The notes under the pieces are model-generated. The model searched no databases, was not told where the DNA came from, and worked only from the letters and a program-made list of their open reading frames with translations. A stretch of 64,000 nt of DNA from DRPN01 sp964599235 (GTDB lineage: Bacteria > Bacteroidota > Bacteroidia > Bacteroidales > VadinHA17). The stretch covers positions 12,659 to 76,658 of the forward strand of contig CAZRDX010000004.1 in assembly GCA_964599235.1 (NCBI GenBank), written 5' to 3'. The translations under genes were made by a program, and so were the position numbers. Shown piece by piece: positions 8,395 through 16,076 of the stretch (position 1 is the stretch's first letter; every line of letters starts with the position of its first letter).

Positions 8395-10421
8395 GATGCA
8401 CCTCCTACTTTGATCGTTTTACGGTCGTTGCCGGCATTGGGCGAAGTGAGCTGCAGGGTGATCTCAGCGGGTCTGTCGGCATGGAGCAGCCAGGTGAGTT
8501 TCACGGCCTGTTTTCCTGCCACGCTCTGTACGGGGGTCCAGTCGCGTCCTTCGAGGAACTGCACGGGACCTTTCACCTGCACCACGGCGGGCGGGATATG
8601 CTTGTTCTTCTTCCCCATGGCTGTGGGGAAAGGCAGGTAACCTTCGTTGGTGATCCACGCCTCCAGGCGATAGACCCCAGCCCCCTGGGGTGTCATCTTC
8701 GTCACGCCTATGCGGAGGCGGGCCAGGGAGTCGGCCAGGGAGAAGATCCAGGGCACCTGCGCCTCTAGGAGCGAGTCGATCATGGCCGGCGGAGGTGTGT
8801 TGTCAGCATACGGCACCTTGCCGCCTATCTCCACCTTCCCCAGCTGAGGATGATCATACGGCTGCCACGCCACGAAGCCCCGCCACTCCGGATGGGCATC
8901 GGCAAAAGCCAGGAGGGCTCTCATGGCGGGATCGCCTTCCTCCCCGTCCGCGTCATCATTGCCGCCCGACATCTTTTTCACCATCTCCGCGATCTTCTCC
9001 GGCGTGAGCTGTCCGCCCCGCACCATCTCTTTTACCCGGGTGGCGCCGAACTGCGGCGGTGCCTTCACCGCCCGGAGATAGGCCGCCAATCGCTCATCGT
9101 CCAGTGCCAGGAAATCCTCGCGGCTCATCTTGGCGATCTTGCCGGTGGTCAAGGTGTCCTTCTTCTCCTTCTTCTCTTCCGGCTTGGGAAGGGTCCAGAA
9201 ATTCATCGAAAAGACCGGCACTCCTATCTGATAGTAGACCCACAGCTCGGGTGATCCGTCGCGCGCCGGACGGGGATCCAGACGTTCCTTGTCCATGCCC
9301 TTCTCCTTGAGGAAATGCTTGTATTTACCGGCCAGTTCCTTGTAATACTTCAGATCTTCCGGCAGCGGGTTGACACGTGCACCCAGCCCCAGGAAGTTGG
9401 AGATGACCGACTCGTCGATCTCCATCCCCGGCGGAGCATAAGGCTGGATGATCTCAATGAGCTCGTCCATGGTGTAATACTTGTCGGGGTCAATGCCGAT
9501 CTCTTTGGCCATCTCCTTGGGCACCTTGATACGGTTGAGATCGACACTGCTTTTCCTTCCCCCTTTGGGGGGTACACGGCAGAAGTCGGTGGAGCCGTAG
9601 AACATCACCATGGCGATCTCGGGATGGGAGGTGACGAACCTCATCAGGGCGAAGGCTTCGGGTGTCGAGCCGGGCCAGAGTCCGCCGTCGGCCGTATGGG
9701 GATGGAAAAGGTGGGGGAAGTTGATGCCGGGATTGGTCCCGCCGGGGCCGTCCTCGTTGTAGCGGCCGTCATCGTCGTTGTCGAGACCTTCTGTATAGAG
9801 TTTGAAGATCCCTTTCTCTCCTTTGACGGGGTCGGCCTTTCTCATCAGTCTGGGCTCTCCTTTCAGGGGCAGGTAAGTGCCGTCGGGGCTTTTCACGCGC
9901 ATCTGTGTGATGAACCCGTCGCTGTTGAGATCGTCGTAGCCGTCTTCGTCGGTGGCCTCGTCGAGGTCGTCGTTGACGGGCCGGTCGTTGCGGGTATCGC
10001 GGTAACGGGGCCGGCGGAAGAAATGCATCTCTCCGTCGGGATTGAGGGAGGGGATGATGTACCAAGTGTGACGGGCATGCATCTCCGGGTTTCGGATCAC
10101 CCTGCGTGCCAGGGCGAGCGCTCCCAGCGGGGCCAGCGGCACATCGCCCTCGGGGTCACCCACCACCAGGATGGCCCCTTCCCGGGGCTTTTCCGCACCG
10201 AGGCGCAGCATCACCACCTTCCTGCCCCCGGGGGTCTCCGCCAGCGTGGTGAGCACCGCATCCTGCCCGCCTTCTGCAGCCAAACGCTCCATCACTCGTA
10301 CCACCTCCCCGGGAGGCAGGTAACGGTCGAACTCCTGAGCCTGCAGCCACACAGGCAGCCACCCCGGCAACAGGATCAGGATCAGGGAAAAGTGCATCAA
10401 GAACCTTCTACGTTCCATCAT
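8391..10421 (-). CDS. M14 carboxypeptidase-like protein lacking the zinc and catalytic residues
   Basis: A 676-residue protein with a signal peptide (1-29) that aligns along its length with the downstream M14 enzyme. Shared landmarks include IIPSLNPDG versus IVPVVNVDG and the same Asp-rich loops (DEATDEDGYDDLNSDG, LDNDDDGRYNED). The active site has gone: the HGNE site reads PEGD (90-93), the substrate-binding NRNW reads NPGINF (230-235), the third zinc ligand region FHNYGG reads FYGSTD (274-279), and the catalytic Glu region reads VFSMNFW. It is therefore probably a pseudo-peptidase, perhaps binding peptide or its active neighbour. Upstream gene of the pair, translationally coupled by an ATGA overlap. 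Confidence 0.85.
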   Translation of the reverse strand: MMERRRFLMHFSLILILLPGWLPVWLQAQEFDRYLPPGEVVRVMERLAAEGGQDAVLTTLAETPGGRKVVMLRLGAEKPREGAILVVGDPEGDVPLAPLGALALARRVIRNPEMHARHTWYIIPSLNPDGEMHFFRRPRYRDTRNDRPVNDDLDEATDEDGYDDLNSDGFITQMRVKSPDGTYLPLKGEPRLMRKADPVKGEKGIFKLYTEGLDNDDDGRYNEDGPGGTNPGINFPHLFHPHTADGGLWPGSTPEAFALMRFVTSHPEIAMVMFYGSTDFCRVPPKGGRKSSVDLNRIKVPKEMAKEIGIDPDKYYTMDELIEIIQPYAPPGMEIDESVISNFLGLGARVNPLPEDLKYYKELAGKYKHFLKEKGMDKERLDPRPARDGSPELWVYYQIGVPVFSMNFWTLPKPEEKKEKKDTLTTGKIAKMSREDFLALDDERLAAYLRAVKAPPQFGATRVKEMVRGGQLTPEKIAEMVKKMSGGNDDADGEEGDPAMRALLAFADAHPEWRGFVAWQPYDHPQLGKVEIGGKVPYADNTPPPAMIDSLLEAQVPWIFSLADSLARLRIGVTKMTPQGAGVYRLEAWITNEGYLPFPTAMGKKNKHIPPAVVQVKGPVQFLEGRDWTPVQSVAGKQAVKLTWLLHADRPAEITLQLTSPNAGNDRKTIKVGGAS

Positions 10422-10440
10422 AGCTCATTTTGTGCCGCAA

Positions 10441-10473
10441 TAAAAAAAAGGAAATGCCCCGCAGGACATCTCC
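10441..10473 (-). terminator. Rho-independent terminator of the cytochrome bd operon
   Basis: On the minus strand a 10-bp stem (arms 10464-10473 and 10450-10459, with two G-U pairs) and a 4-nt loop are followed by eight U's. It lies 40 bp after the small cydX-like ORF. Confidence 0.75.
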
Positions 10474-10512
10474 TTCTTGCAGCGTATGAAAAACAGGTCA
10501 ATACGGGTCATC

Positions 10513-10638
10513 TCACGACTCTTCCTCCGTGGAGGAAAGATTCTTCTCCATCGCCTTCACGGCTTTGAAGGAAAGATAATACCCCAGCCAGAGAATGACC
10601 GGCCAGAGGATAAGATCGATGATCTGCATCGTATACAT
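10513..10638 (-). CDS. Small membrane protein after cydB, CydX-like
   Basis: A 41-residue ORF starting MYTMQIIDLILWPVILWLGY, with one transmembrane helix (residues ~5-27) and a charged C-terminal tail (AVKAMEKNLSSTEEES). It starts 17 bp after the cydB stop and is the last ORF before a strong terminator. Size, single helix, aromatic content and position all match the small accessory subunits of cytochrome bd oxidases (CydX, CydS, CydH type), which stabilise the haem region. I cannot show homology to a named family, so this is a role inferred from position. Confidence 0.65.
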   Translation of the reverse strand: MYTMQIIDLILWPVILWLGYYLSFKAVKAMEKNLSSTEEES

Positions 10639-10655
10639 AGCGATCGTTTTTTCTG

Positions 10656-11792
10656 TTAATAAATGTGGGTCTCGGTGGCCGAGGTCACCTCCTCCTCCGT
10701 GATCTTCCTGACGTTGATCGACTTCCATGCATACCAGATGTAAGCGAAGACGAAGGGGATAAGGATGGAGACGTACGACATCACCTTGAGGGTGAAGTAA
10801 CTGGACGATGCGTTCTCGATGGTGAGCGACGACTGCAGGTCGACATAGGAGGGATAGAACGCGGTATGATTGTAACCCACCGTAAGGAAGAGGGCCAGCA
10901 CGGTGAGGACGGTGCCGATGCCGGTATGCCAGATGCCCATCCTGGAGCCTTTGAAGAGACTGACGAAGAGCCCCCACAGGACGAGCACCACTCCCGCCAG
11001 CAGGATGATCAGCACCACAGGCATCTGCAGCAGGTTGTGGAGGTACTTGTGCGGCTCCATGAAGACCCGGCCATCCTGCGGATCATAGGCATAGCCCTCT
11101 GCCATCACCAGCCAACCCACGAAGATGAGGAAAAACACGAGGAAAATGACCGCATTGGTCATCAGTTTCTTTTTTGCCCGTTCATAGAGCTCTTCATGGT
11201 CGATGGTATTGATGAGATAAAGCAGGCCGAGCACCCGTGCCAGGAAGAGTACTGTCAGGCCCAGCACCACGTTGATGGGGTTGGCCACGGCCTCAAGCCC
11301 CCGCCAGGGTGACTGCCAGATCACATGGTTCATCTCGTCCAGCCTGAAGGCCGAACCGGTAAAAAAAGTACCGACGGCCGTCCCGATGAGCAGCGGCCCC
11401 AGCAGTCCGTTCACCAGAAGAAAGACATCGTAAGTCTTCGTACCAAGGAAATTGTCCGGCTTCTTACGGTACTCATAAGCCACAGCCTGCACGATGAAAC
11501 TGAAGAGGATGGCCATCCACACCCAGTAAGCCCCGCCGAAGCTCGTGGCATAGAAAAGGGGAAAAGAAGCGAACAAGGCCCCGCCAAAGGTGACCAGCGT
11601 GGTGAAGGTGAACTCCCACTTGCGGCCCAGGGCATTGACGATCATCGTCTTTTCGGTATCGGTACGCCCCAGGGTCAGGATGAAAGTCTGTCCTCCCTGG
11701 ACGAACATCAGGAAAACCAGCAGACTGGCAAGCACAGAACCGAGCAACCACCAGTAATGCTGAAGGAACAAATAGGATACTGCTGCTGTCAT
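10656..11792 (-). CDS. cydB: Cytochrome bd ubiquinol/menaquinol oxidase subunit II
   Basis: A 378-residue polytopic membrane protein of the CydB family, with MTAAVSYLFLQHYWWLLGSVLASLLVFLMFVQGGQT at the start and many hydrophobic helices. It forms the oxidase with CydA, taking electrons from quinol to reduce oxygen at high affinity in the inner membrane. The frame is open upstream into cydA. The ATG at 11792 is chosen because GGAGGACAG precedes it and it begins 1 bp after the cydA stop. It is longer than E. coli CydB's core only at the loops. Confidence 0.93.
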   Translation of the reverse strand: MTAAVSYLFLQHYWWLLGSVLASLLVFLMFVQGGQTFILTLGRTDTEKTMIVNALGRKWEFTFTTLVTFGGALFASFPLFYATSFGGAYWVWMAILFSFIVQAVAYEYRKKPDNFLGTKTYDVFLLVNGLLGPLLIGTAVGTFFTGSAFRLDEMNHVIWQSPWRGLEAVANPINVVLGLTVLFLARVLGLLYLINTIDHEELYERAKKKLMTNAVIFLVFFLIFVGWLVMAEGYAYDPQDGRVFMEPHKYLHNLLQMPVVLIILLAGVVLVLWGLFVSLFKGSRMGIWHTGIGTVLTVLALFLTVGYNHTAFYPSYVDLQSSLTIENASSSYFTLKVMSYVSILIPFVFAYIWYAWKSINVRKITEEEVTSATETHIY

Positions 11793-11793
11793 T

Positions 11794-13350
11794 TTACTGT
11801 CCTCCGTCTTTGGGTCCAAGATTGATCTGCTTGAACATGATTTTCAATTCGGCAATGGCCAGGATGGTGAAGGTGAGGGTGAAGAGCCAGAAGGTCACCT
11901 GCACCGTGGTGGCGCTGATATTGGATACGGCGGCCATGTTGGGCATCAGGTCCTGGATGATCCAGGGCTGGCGGCCCACCTCTGCCGTGATCCATCCCAG
12001 TTCGGTAGCCAGGTAAGCCAGCGGGGCGGTCCAAACCATCAGGTGGAGGAACCACCGTTTGCCGGCCAGCTTGTCCTTGATGCCCCACACCAGGGCCAGC
12101 AGGAAGACCAGCAGGAACCAGAAACCGAGCGCCACCATCAGATGGAACGAATAGAATGTCATCGTCACATTGGGCAACAACAAGGCAGGATCCTCGCCCT
12201 GGTAGTAACCGTAACCGAAATATGCGAAATAATCTTTCATCCATTGCGGATCCTCGAACCTGGCCCGCAGTTCCTTGTAGCGTGCCGGGTCACTGTCCTT
12301 GGCCTCTTTGAGCTCGCGCAGCGTCTGCAGGGCCACGGCCCCCCGTTCGGCTTTTTCCTGGAAGGAGAGGATACCCTGCTCCTCGTTCCCGTAGATCTGG
12401 TCTTTCAGTCCAGGCACATAGGCGTTGGCATCGCCCGTGGCCAGGAAAGAGAGCATCTTGGGCAGGGTGATCTTCATGCGGATGGGGTGGTTGCCCGGCT
12501 CTTCGGCTTTACCCATGAGGCCAAAAGCCACGAGGGATGCACCGTGCTCCCCTTCGTAAAGGCCTTCCATGGCAGCCAGCTTGACCGGCTGGGTGCGGAA
12601 CACCTGTTTGGCCGAACCATCGCCGGTATAGAGGGTCATCAGGATGCCGATGAGGCCAAAGACCGACCCCACCATGATGCTGCGCTTGGCAAAGAGAACA
12701 TCGCGCCCCTTGAGCAGATACCAGGCACTGATGGCCAGCACCACCAACGCTGCCACCACGTATGCTTCGGTGATGGTGTGAAGGAACTTGTTGATGGCCG
12801 TCGGCGAAAGGGCCACGGCAGCAAAATCAACCATCTCATTTCGTGCCGTATCCGGATTGAAATGCATCCCCACCGGGTTCTGCATCCAGGCATTGGCAAT
12901 GAGGATCCACAATGCCGAGAGGTTGGACCCAATGGCCGTGAGCCAGCTCGAAGCCAGATGGAACTTTTTGCTCACCTTCTCCCAGCCGAAGAACATCACC
13001 GCAATGAAGGTCGACTCCATGAAGAAAGCAAGGATACCCTCAATGGCCAGCGGCGCACCGAAAATGTCGCCCACAAACCACGAATACTTGGACCAGTTGG
13101 TCCCGAACTCGAACTCGAGGATGATCCCTGTCGCCACCCCGATCGCGAAATTGATGCCGAAGATCGTCATCCAGAACTTCGTGATCTTCTTCCACGCCTC
13201 ATCCCCGGTCTTCACGTAGATCGTTTCCATTATCGCCACAATGAACGATAATCCTAAGGTGAGAGGCACGAACAGCCAATGGTAAAGGGCTGTCAGAGCG
13301 AACTGACCTCTCGACCAGTCAACCAAAGACATGTCAAAGTTTTGCAACAT
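11794..13350 (-). CDS. cydA: Cytochrome bd oxidase subunit I
   Basis: A 518-residue CydA. The N-terminus has SRGQFALTALYHWLFVPLTLG, with the haem-ligand His24. GIILEFEFGTNW and WMQNPVGMHF are family hallmarks of the haem b558/b595/d region. A long hydrophilic stretch (residues ~250-380) between helices contains the quinol-binding Q loop. Length is close to the E. coli protein. The start at 13350 is 2 bp after the DUF4492 stop; a second ATG at 13332 (MSLVDWSRGQ) is also plausible. It oxidises menaquinol and reduces O2, supporting growth at low oxygen. Confidence 0.94.
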   Translation of the reverse strand: MLQNFDMSLVDWSRGQFALTALYHWLFVPLTLGLSFIVAIMETIYVKTGDEAWKKITKFWMTIFGINFAIGVATGIILEFEFGTNWSKYSWFVGDIFGAPLAIEGILAFFMESTFIAVMFFGWEKVSKKFHLASSWLTAIGSNLSALWILIANAWMQNPVGMHFNPDTARNEMVDFAAVALSPTAINKFLHTITEAYVVAALVVLAISAWYLLKGRDVLFAKRSIMVGSVFGLIGILMTLYTGDGSAKQVFRTQPVKLAAMEGLYEGEHGASLVAFGLMGKAEEPGNHPIRMKITLPKMLSFLATGDANAYVPGLKDQIYGNEEQGILSFQEKAERGAVALQTLRELKEAKDSDPARYKELRARFEDPQWMKDYFAYFGYGYYQGEDPALLLPNVTMTFYSFHLMVALGFWFLLVFLLALVWGIKDKLAGKRWFLHLMVWTAPLAYLATELGWITAEVGRQPWIIQDLMPNMAAVSNISATTVQVTFWLFTLTFTILAIAELKIMFKQINLGPKDGGQ

Positions 13351-13352
13351 AC

Positions 13353-13565
13353 TTATTGGATTTGGGTTAGTTCATCGATCACATATTCGCTGCGCTCCTG
13401 GTCGGTGGCAAAGTTCTTCTTCATGAGATCGGGAAAGAAAAAGAGCTTCAGGATGGCGAACATGATAAAGAGTTTGAGGAGAATGATGATCCAGAGCTTT
13501 TTTCCCACGGTCATCTGACGGAAGCCGTCATAATAAAAAAAGAAGACCTTCTTAAGGAAGTGCAT
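13353..13565 (-). CDS. DUF4492 small membrane protein, first gene of the cyd operon
   Basis: A 70-residue protein with a basic aromatic N-terminus (MHFLKKVFFFYYDGFRQMTVGKKLW), one transmembrane helix (~26-44, IIILLKLFIMFAILKLFFF) and a charged tail (FATDQERSEYVIDELTQIQ). This is the DUF4492 protein found directly upstream of cydA throughout Bacteroidota. Its constant pairing with cydAB suggests a role in assembly or stability of the oxidase, but no function is established. It has its own well-formed promoter and sets the 5' end of the operon. Confidence 0.85.
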   Translation of the reverse strand: MHFLKKVFFFYYDGFRQMTVGKKLWIIILLKLFIMFAILKLFFFPDLMKKNFATDQERSEYVIDELTQIQ

Positions 13566-13590
13566 GTTGTACGGTTTCTCGACAGTCTTT

Positions 13591-13621
13591 CAAATATAAT
13601 AAAATATTTTTTTGTTCCAAA
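13591..13621 (-). promoter_or_regulatory. Complete Bacteroidota promoter for the cyd operon
   Basis: The minus strand has TTTG (13618-13621), 19 bp, then TATATTTG (13591-13598). This is an exact -33/-7 pair. It lies 26 bp before the DUF4492 start. Confidence 0.8.
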
Positions 13622-13634
13622 TCAGGAAAAAGGA

Positions 13635-14204
13635 TCAATAGATCACATGGACAAAACCGGTCCGGCTTTGTCCGTGATTGTCGCGCAGCACATAGTAATA
13701 GACTCCGGGTGCCACGAGGACGCCCGAGGGGGTACGGCCGTCCCACACTACGGTGGTGCCGTGCACGTCGCACACCCGAATACCGGCCCGTGTGAAGATC
13801 GTCAGATGATAGGTTTCCTGCCCGTTGCTGCGGACAATGAAAAGATCGTTGATGTTGTCGTTGTTGGGCGTGAAGACATTGGGCACCTGCAGCACATCGC
13901 GGACACGCACAACCCGCACGGCCGTATCCCGGTCACCTGAAAGGGGGTCCTGTACTTCCAGCACCACACGGTAGGTACCGGGTGCGGAATAAAGATGCTC
14001 GACCCGGGTCCCGGCGGCCAGCGTCCCATCCCCCAGATCCCAGCCATACCGGTACCCCGGTACCGTATCCAGCGCCGTGAACAAAACCGACAGACTTTTG
14101 ATCCTGGTGGTATCCACTGCAAACAAAGCTCTCACCTGCCCCCATGCGGACAGATTGCCTGCCCCCACCACCAGGCACAGCACCACGAACACTCGTCGTA
14201 ACAT
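13635..14204 (-). CDS. Secreted PKD-domain protein with a T9SS type B sorting domain
   Basis: A 189-residue protein with a signal peptide (MLRRVFVVLCLVVGAGNLSAWGQ). A PKD-like domain follows at ~30-100 (YRYGWDLGDGTLAAGTRVEHLYSAPGTYRVVLEV). The gliding-motility-type C-terminal domain fills residues 105-189: VPNVFTPNNDNINDLFIV, VVWDGRTPSGVLVAPGVYYYVL. Such type B domains direct export by the type IX secretion system and surface attachment. The ATG at 14204 with AGGTTCCGGG before it is preferred over the open frame to 14240. The passenger is very short, so a structural or adhesive role is more likely than an enzymatic one. Confidence 0.85.
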   Translation of the reverse strand: MLRRVFVVLCLVVGAGNLSAWGQVRALFAVDTTRIKSLSVLFTALDTVPGYRYGWDLGDGTLAAGTRVEHLYSAPGTYRVVLEVQDPLSGDRDTAVRVVRVRDVLQVPNVFTPNNDNINDLFIVRSNGQETYHLTIFTRAGIRVCDVHGTTVVWDGRTPSGVLVAPGVYYYVLRDNHGQSRTGFVHVIY

Positions 14205-14289
14205 CCCGGAACCTTTGAAAACGCTTCTAAAGATAAGCATTTCTAATTATCCTTTTGAAAACGATACCCTCACTCCTGTTTTTTTTAAA

Positions 14290-14336
14290 TGTCATCCTGT
14301 CACCTCTCTCAGACAAACAGTGTCATTTTGTCATTT
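14290..14336 (+). promoter_or_regulatory. Paired TGTCA direct repeats upstream of hsp20
   Basis: TGTCA occurs at 14290, 14298, 14321 and 14329: two pairs with 8-bp spacing, the pairs 31 bp apart (about three helical turns). The second pair is an exact tandem TGTCATTT. They lie 78-124 bp before the hsp20 ATG and may be a regulator site. Confidence 0.35.
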
Positions 14337-14413
14337 TTTTGTTTTGGCATTTAATTTGAAAAAAGAGGGGCGGAAAGCGAAAAAAGAAAAAACAAAGAAA
14401 GGAGGGTTGAGCT

Positions 14414-14848
14414 ATGTTACCGAAAGTGAAAACCACAACGAATTGGCCGTCGTTCGTCGACGAGTTCTTCAACACTGATTTCTGGCCTACTTTCTTCGAT
14501 GTCAACACGAGGTACAGTGTACCGGCTGTGAACATTCTGGAAGATGACAACGAGTACAGGATCGAAGTGGTGGCTCCGGGTATCGACAAGAAGGATGTGA
14601 AGATAAACCTTGAGGACGATGTACTGACCATCTCGTCCGAAAGGAAAGAAGAGAACGAAGAAAAAGACAAGCACTACATGCGCAGGGAATTCAACTACAC
14701 TGCATTCAGCCGTTCCTTCGTCGTACCCGAGGAAGTGGATGCCGAAAAGATCTCGGCTGAACACAAGAACGGGATCCTGACTCTGCATCTTCCGAAGAAA
14801 GAAGAAGTGATCAAGAAAACGCAGAAACGCGAAATCAAGGTCTCGTAA
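14414..14848 (+). CDS. Small heat shock protein, Hsp20 family
   Basis: A 144-residue alpha-crystallin-type chaperone. The N-terminal arm has FVDEFFNTDFWPTFFD. The alpha-crystallin domain covers ~37-135, with VPAVNILEDDNEYRIEVVAPGIDKKDVKI and the C-terminal edge AEHKNGILTLHLPK, which carries the conserved GILTL. It binds unfolding proteins in the cytoplasm and holds them for refolding. A purine-rich leader with AAAGGAGG lies 8 nt before the ATG. It is monocistronic: a strong terminator follows. Upstream are paired TGTCA repeats that could be the stress control site. Confidence 0.95.
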   Translation: MLPKVKTTTNWPSFVDEFFNTDFWPTFFDVNTRYSVPAVNILEDDNEYRIEVVAPGIDKKDVKINLEDDVLTISSERKEENEEKDKHYMRREFNYTAFSRSFVVPEEVDAEKISAEHKNGILTLHLPKKEEVIKKTQKREIKVS

Positions 14849-14912
14849 GCGTACGCTCTACGGACCTTGGAGAAAGGATGCCCGGACCTTTCTATAAAAA
14901 AAAACCGGGCAT

Positions 14913-14943
14913 AAACCACCCCGAACAGGGTGGTTTTTTTTTT
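14913..14943 (+). terminator. Rho-independent terminator of hsp20
   Basis: A 9-bp perfect stem (AAACCACCC at 14913-14921, GGGTGGTTT at 14928-14936) with a 6-nt loop, followed by a run of T's. It lies between the convergent hsp20 and cdsA genes. Confidence 0.85.
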
Positions 14944-14973
14944 GTTCTTTTTTCTGATGCGGGGAGGCTCTTT

Positions 14974-15864
14974 TCAGGGCTGGAGGATAACGAGCAGTGC
15001 TACCACCACGGGAGTGATGAACAGGAAACTGTCAAAACGGTCGAGGAAACCGCCGTGGCCCGGCAGGATACGGCCCGAGTCTTTCACGCCGATACGTCTT
15101 TTGAGCAGGGACTCGGCCAGGTCGCCCAACGTACCGAACACCACCACCACAAAAACGATCATCTGCCACTCCATCCCATTCAGGACGTGCAGCACCTTTG
15201 TCAGGGCTACCCCGGTGAGCACAGCCGCTACGGCACCGCCGATCACACCCTCCCAGGTCTTCTTGGGCGAGATGCGGGGCATTAACCGGTGACGTCCGAA
15301 CAAAACGCCGGACAGGTAGGCCCCCGTATCATACATCCAGATCAATATAAATATTCCCAACACGATACCGGGATCATACTCTATGGCATAACCCGGCTGC
15401 AAAAGGAAATTCAGAAGATCCTCTTTTCCGTCGATCGTGAAGACCGGCTGGAGCTTCTCATGCACATCGAAAACCAAAAACGAGAGCAGTGAAAAAGGAA
15501 GAGCAATGTAGATAAGGCCCAGAAAAGTATAAGCAATGTTGTGAAAAGGCCGGTTGTGCTGGGCATAGATCTCATGGATGAAAACAAAGGGGAAAAAGAT
15601 GAGCAGGATCACCAGAAAACGCACCGGCAACGCCTGGATGGCCACCAGAAAAAAGAGAGAAAACATCGCCATGCCCAGCACCACCCCCTGCAGCATCTGC
15701 GCCCGCACCTTGATCCGGCGAAGGATACGATAGAACTCCCATTGGGTGGCTACCATGATCCCGAGGAACACCACAAAGAAAGCGAGGGAGTCGATGAGAA
15801 GGCCGGCGAGGATCACACCTACGATCAGTATGCCGGTCAGGGTCCTTGTCAGCAGCGTGTTCAA
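14974..15864 (-). CDS. cdsA: Phosphatidate cytidylyltransferase
   Basis: A 296-residue polytopic membrane enzyme with the CdsA signature near the C-terminus: SLLKRRIGVKDSGRILPGHGG and FLDRFDSF. SPKKTWEGVIGG is another conserved CdsA segment. It makes CDP-diacylglycerol from CTP and phosphatidic acid, feeding PssA. The start is TTG at 15864, overlapping the DUF2007 stop (TTGA); no ATG is available and the first residues (NTLLTRTLTGILIVG) align with the usual N-terminus. Last gene of the rsfS-ftsH-DUF2007-cdsA operon. Confidence 0.93.
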   Translation of the reverse strand: MNTLLTRTLTGILIVGVILAGLLIDSLAFFVVFLGIMVATQWEFYRILRRIKVRAQMLQGVVLGMAMFSLFFLVAIQALPVRFLVILLIFFPFVFIHEIYAQHNRPFHNIAYTFLGLIYIALPFSLLSFLVFDVHEKLQPVFTIDGKEDLLNFLLQPGYAIEYDPGIVLGIFILIWMYDTGAYLSGVLFGRHRLMPRISPKKTWEGVIGGAVAAVLTGVALTKVLHVLNGMEWQMIVFVVVVFGTLGDLAESLLKRRIGVKDSGRILPGHGGFLDRFDSFLFITPVVVALLVILQP

Positions 15865-16070
15865 TCTTCCAGGTTTTTCAGAAAACGTTTGGCCATGATC
15901 ACATCCTCCTGCCTCACGTAGAGCTCCGCCTCGCCGATATCCAGCCGGTAGGCCGACTCACGCTTGTCGATCAGCACGGCTTTGATGCCGGCTTCCTCCA
16001 GCACCTGCCGTGCGATCTCCACCCGGTAAACATCTCCGGAAGAAAAGATCTTGACCCAGCCCTTTTCCAT
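15861..16070 (-). CDS. DUF2007 family small protein
   Basis: A 69-residue protein with a small alpha/beta fold: WVKIFSSGDVYRVEIARQVLEEAGIKAVLIDKR, then GEAELYVRQEDVIMAKRFL. This is the DUF2007 pattern, a PII-like ferredoxin-fold domain proposed to have a signalling role. It sits between ftsH (6-bp gap) and cdsA (4-bp overlap). Its conserved place beside a membrane protease and a lipid enzyme hints at a membrane quality-control link, but no function is established. Confidence 0.75.
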   Translation of the reverse strand: MEKGWVKIFSSGDVYRVEIARQVLEEAGIKAVLIDKRESAYRLDIGEAELYVRQEDVIMAKRFLKNLED

Positions 16071-16076
16071 GGGATC

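Noticed and set aside
14330..14413. Sigma-54 type -24/-12 promoter before hsp20
   Set aside because: TGGCA is present near 14345, but the required GC element at the right 10-bp spacing is missing.
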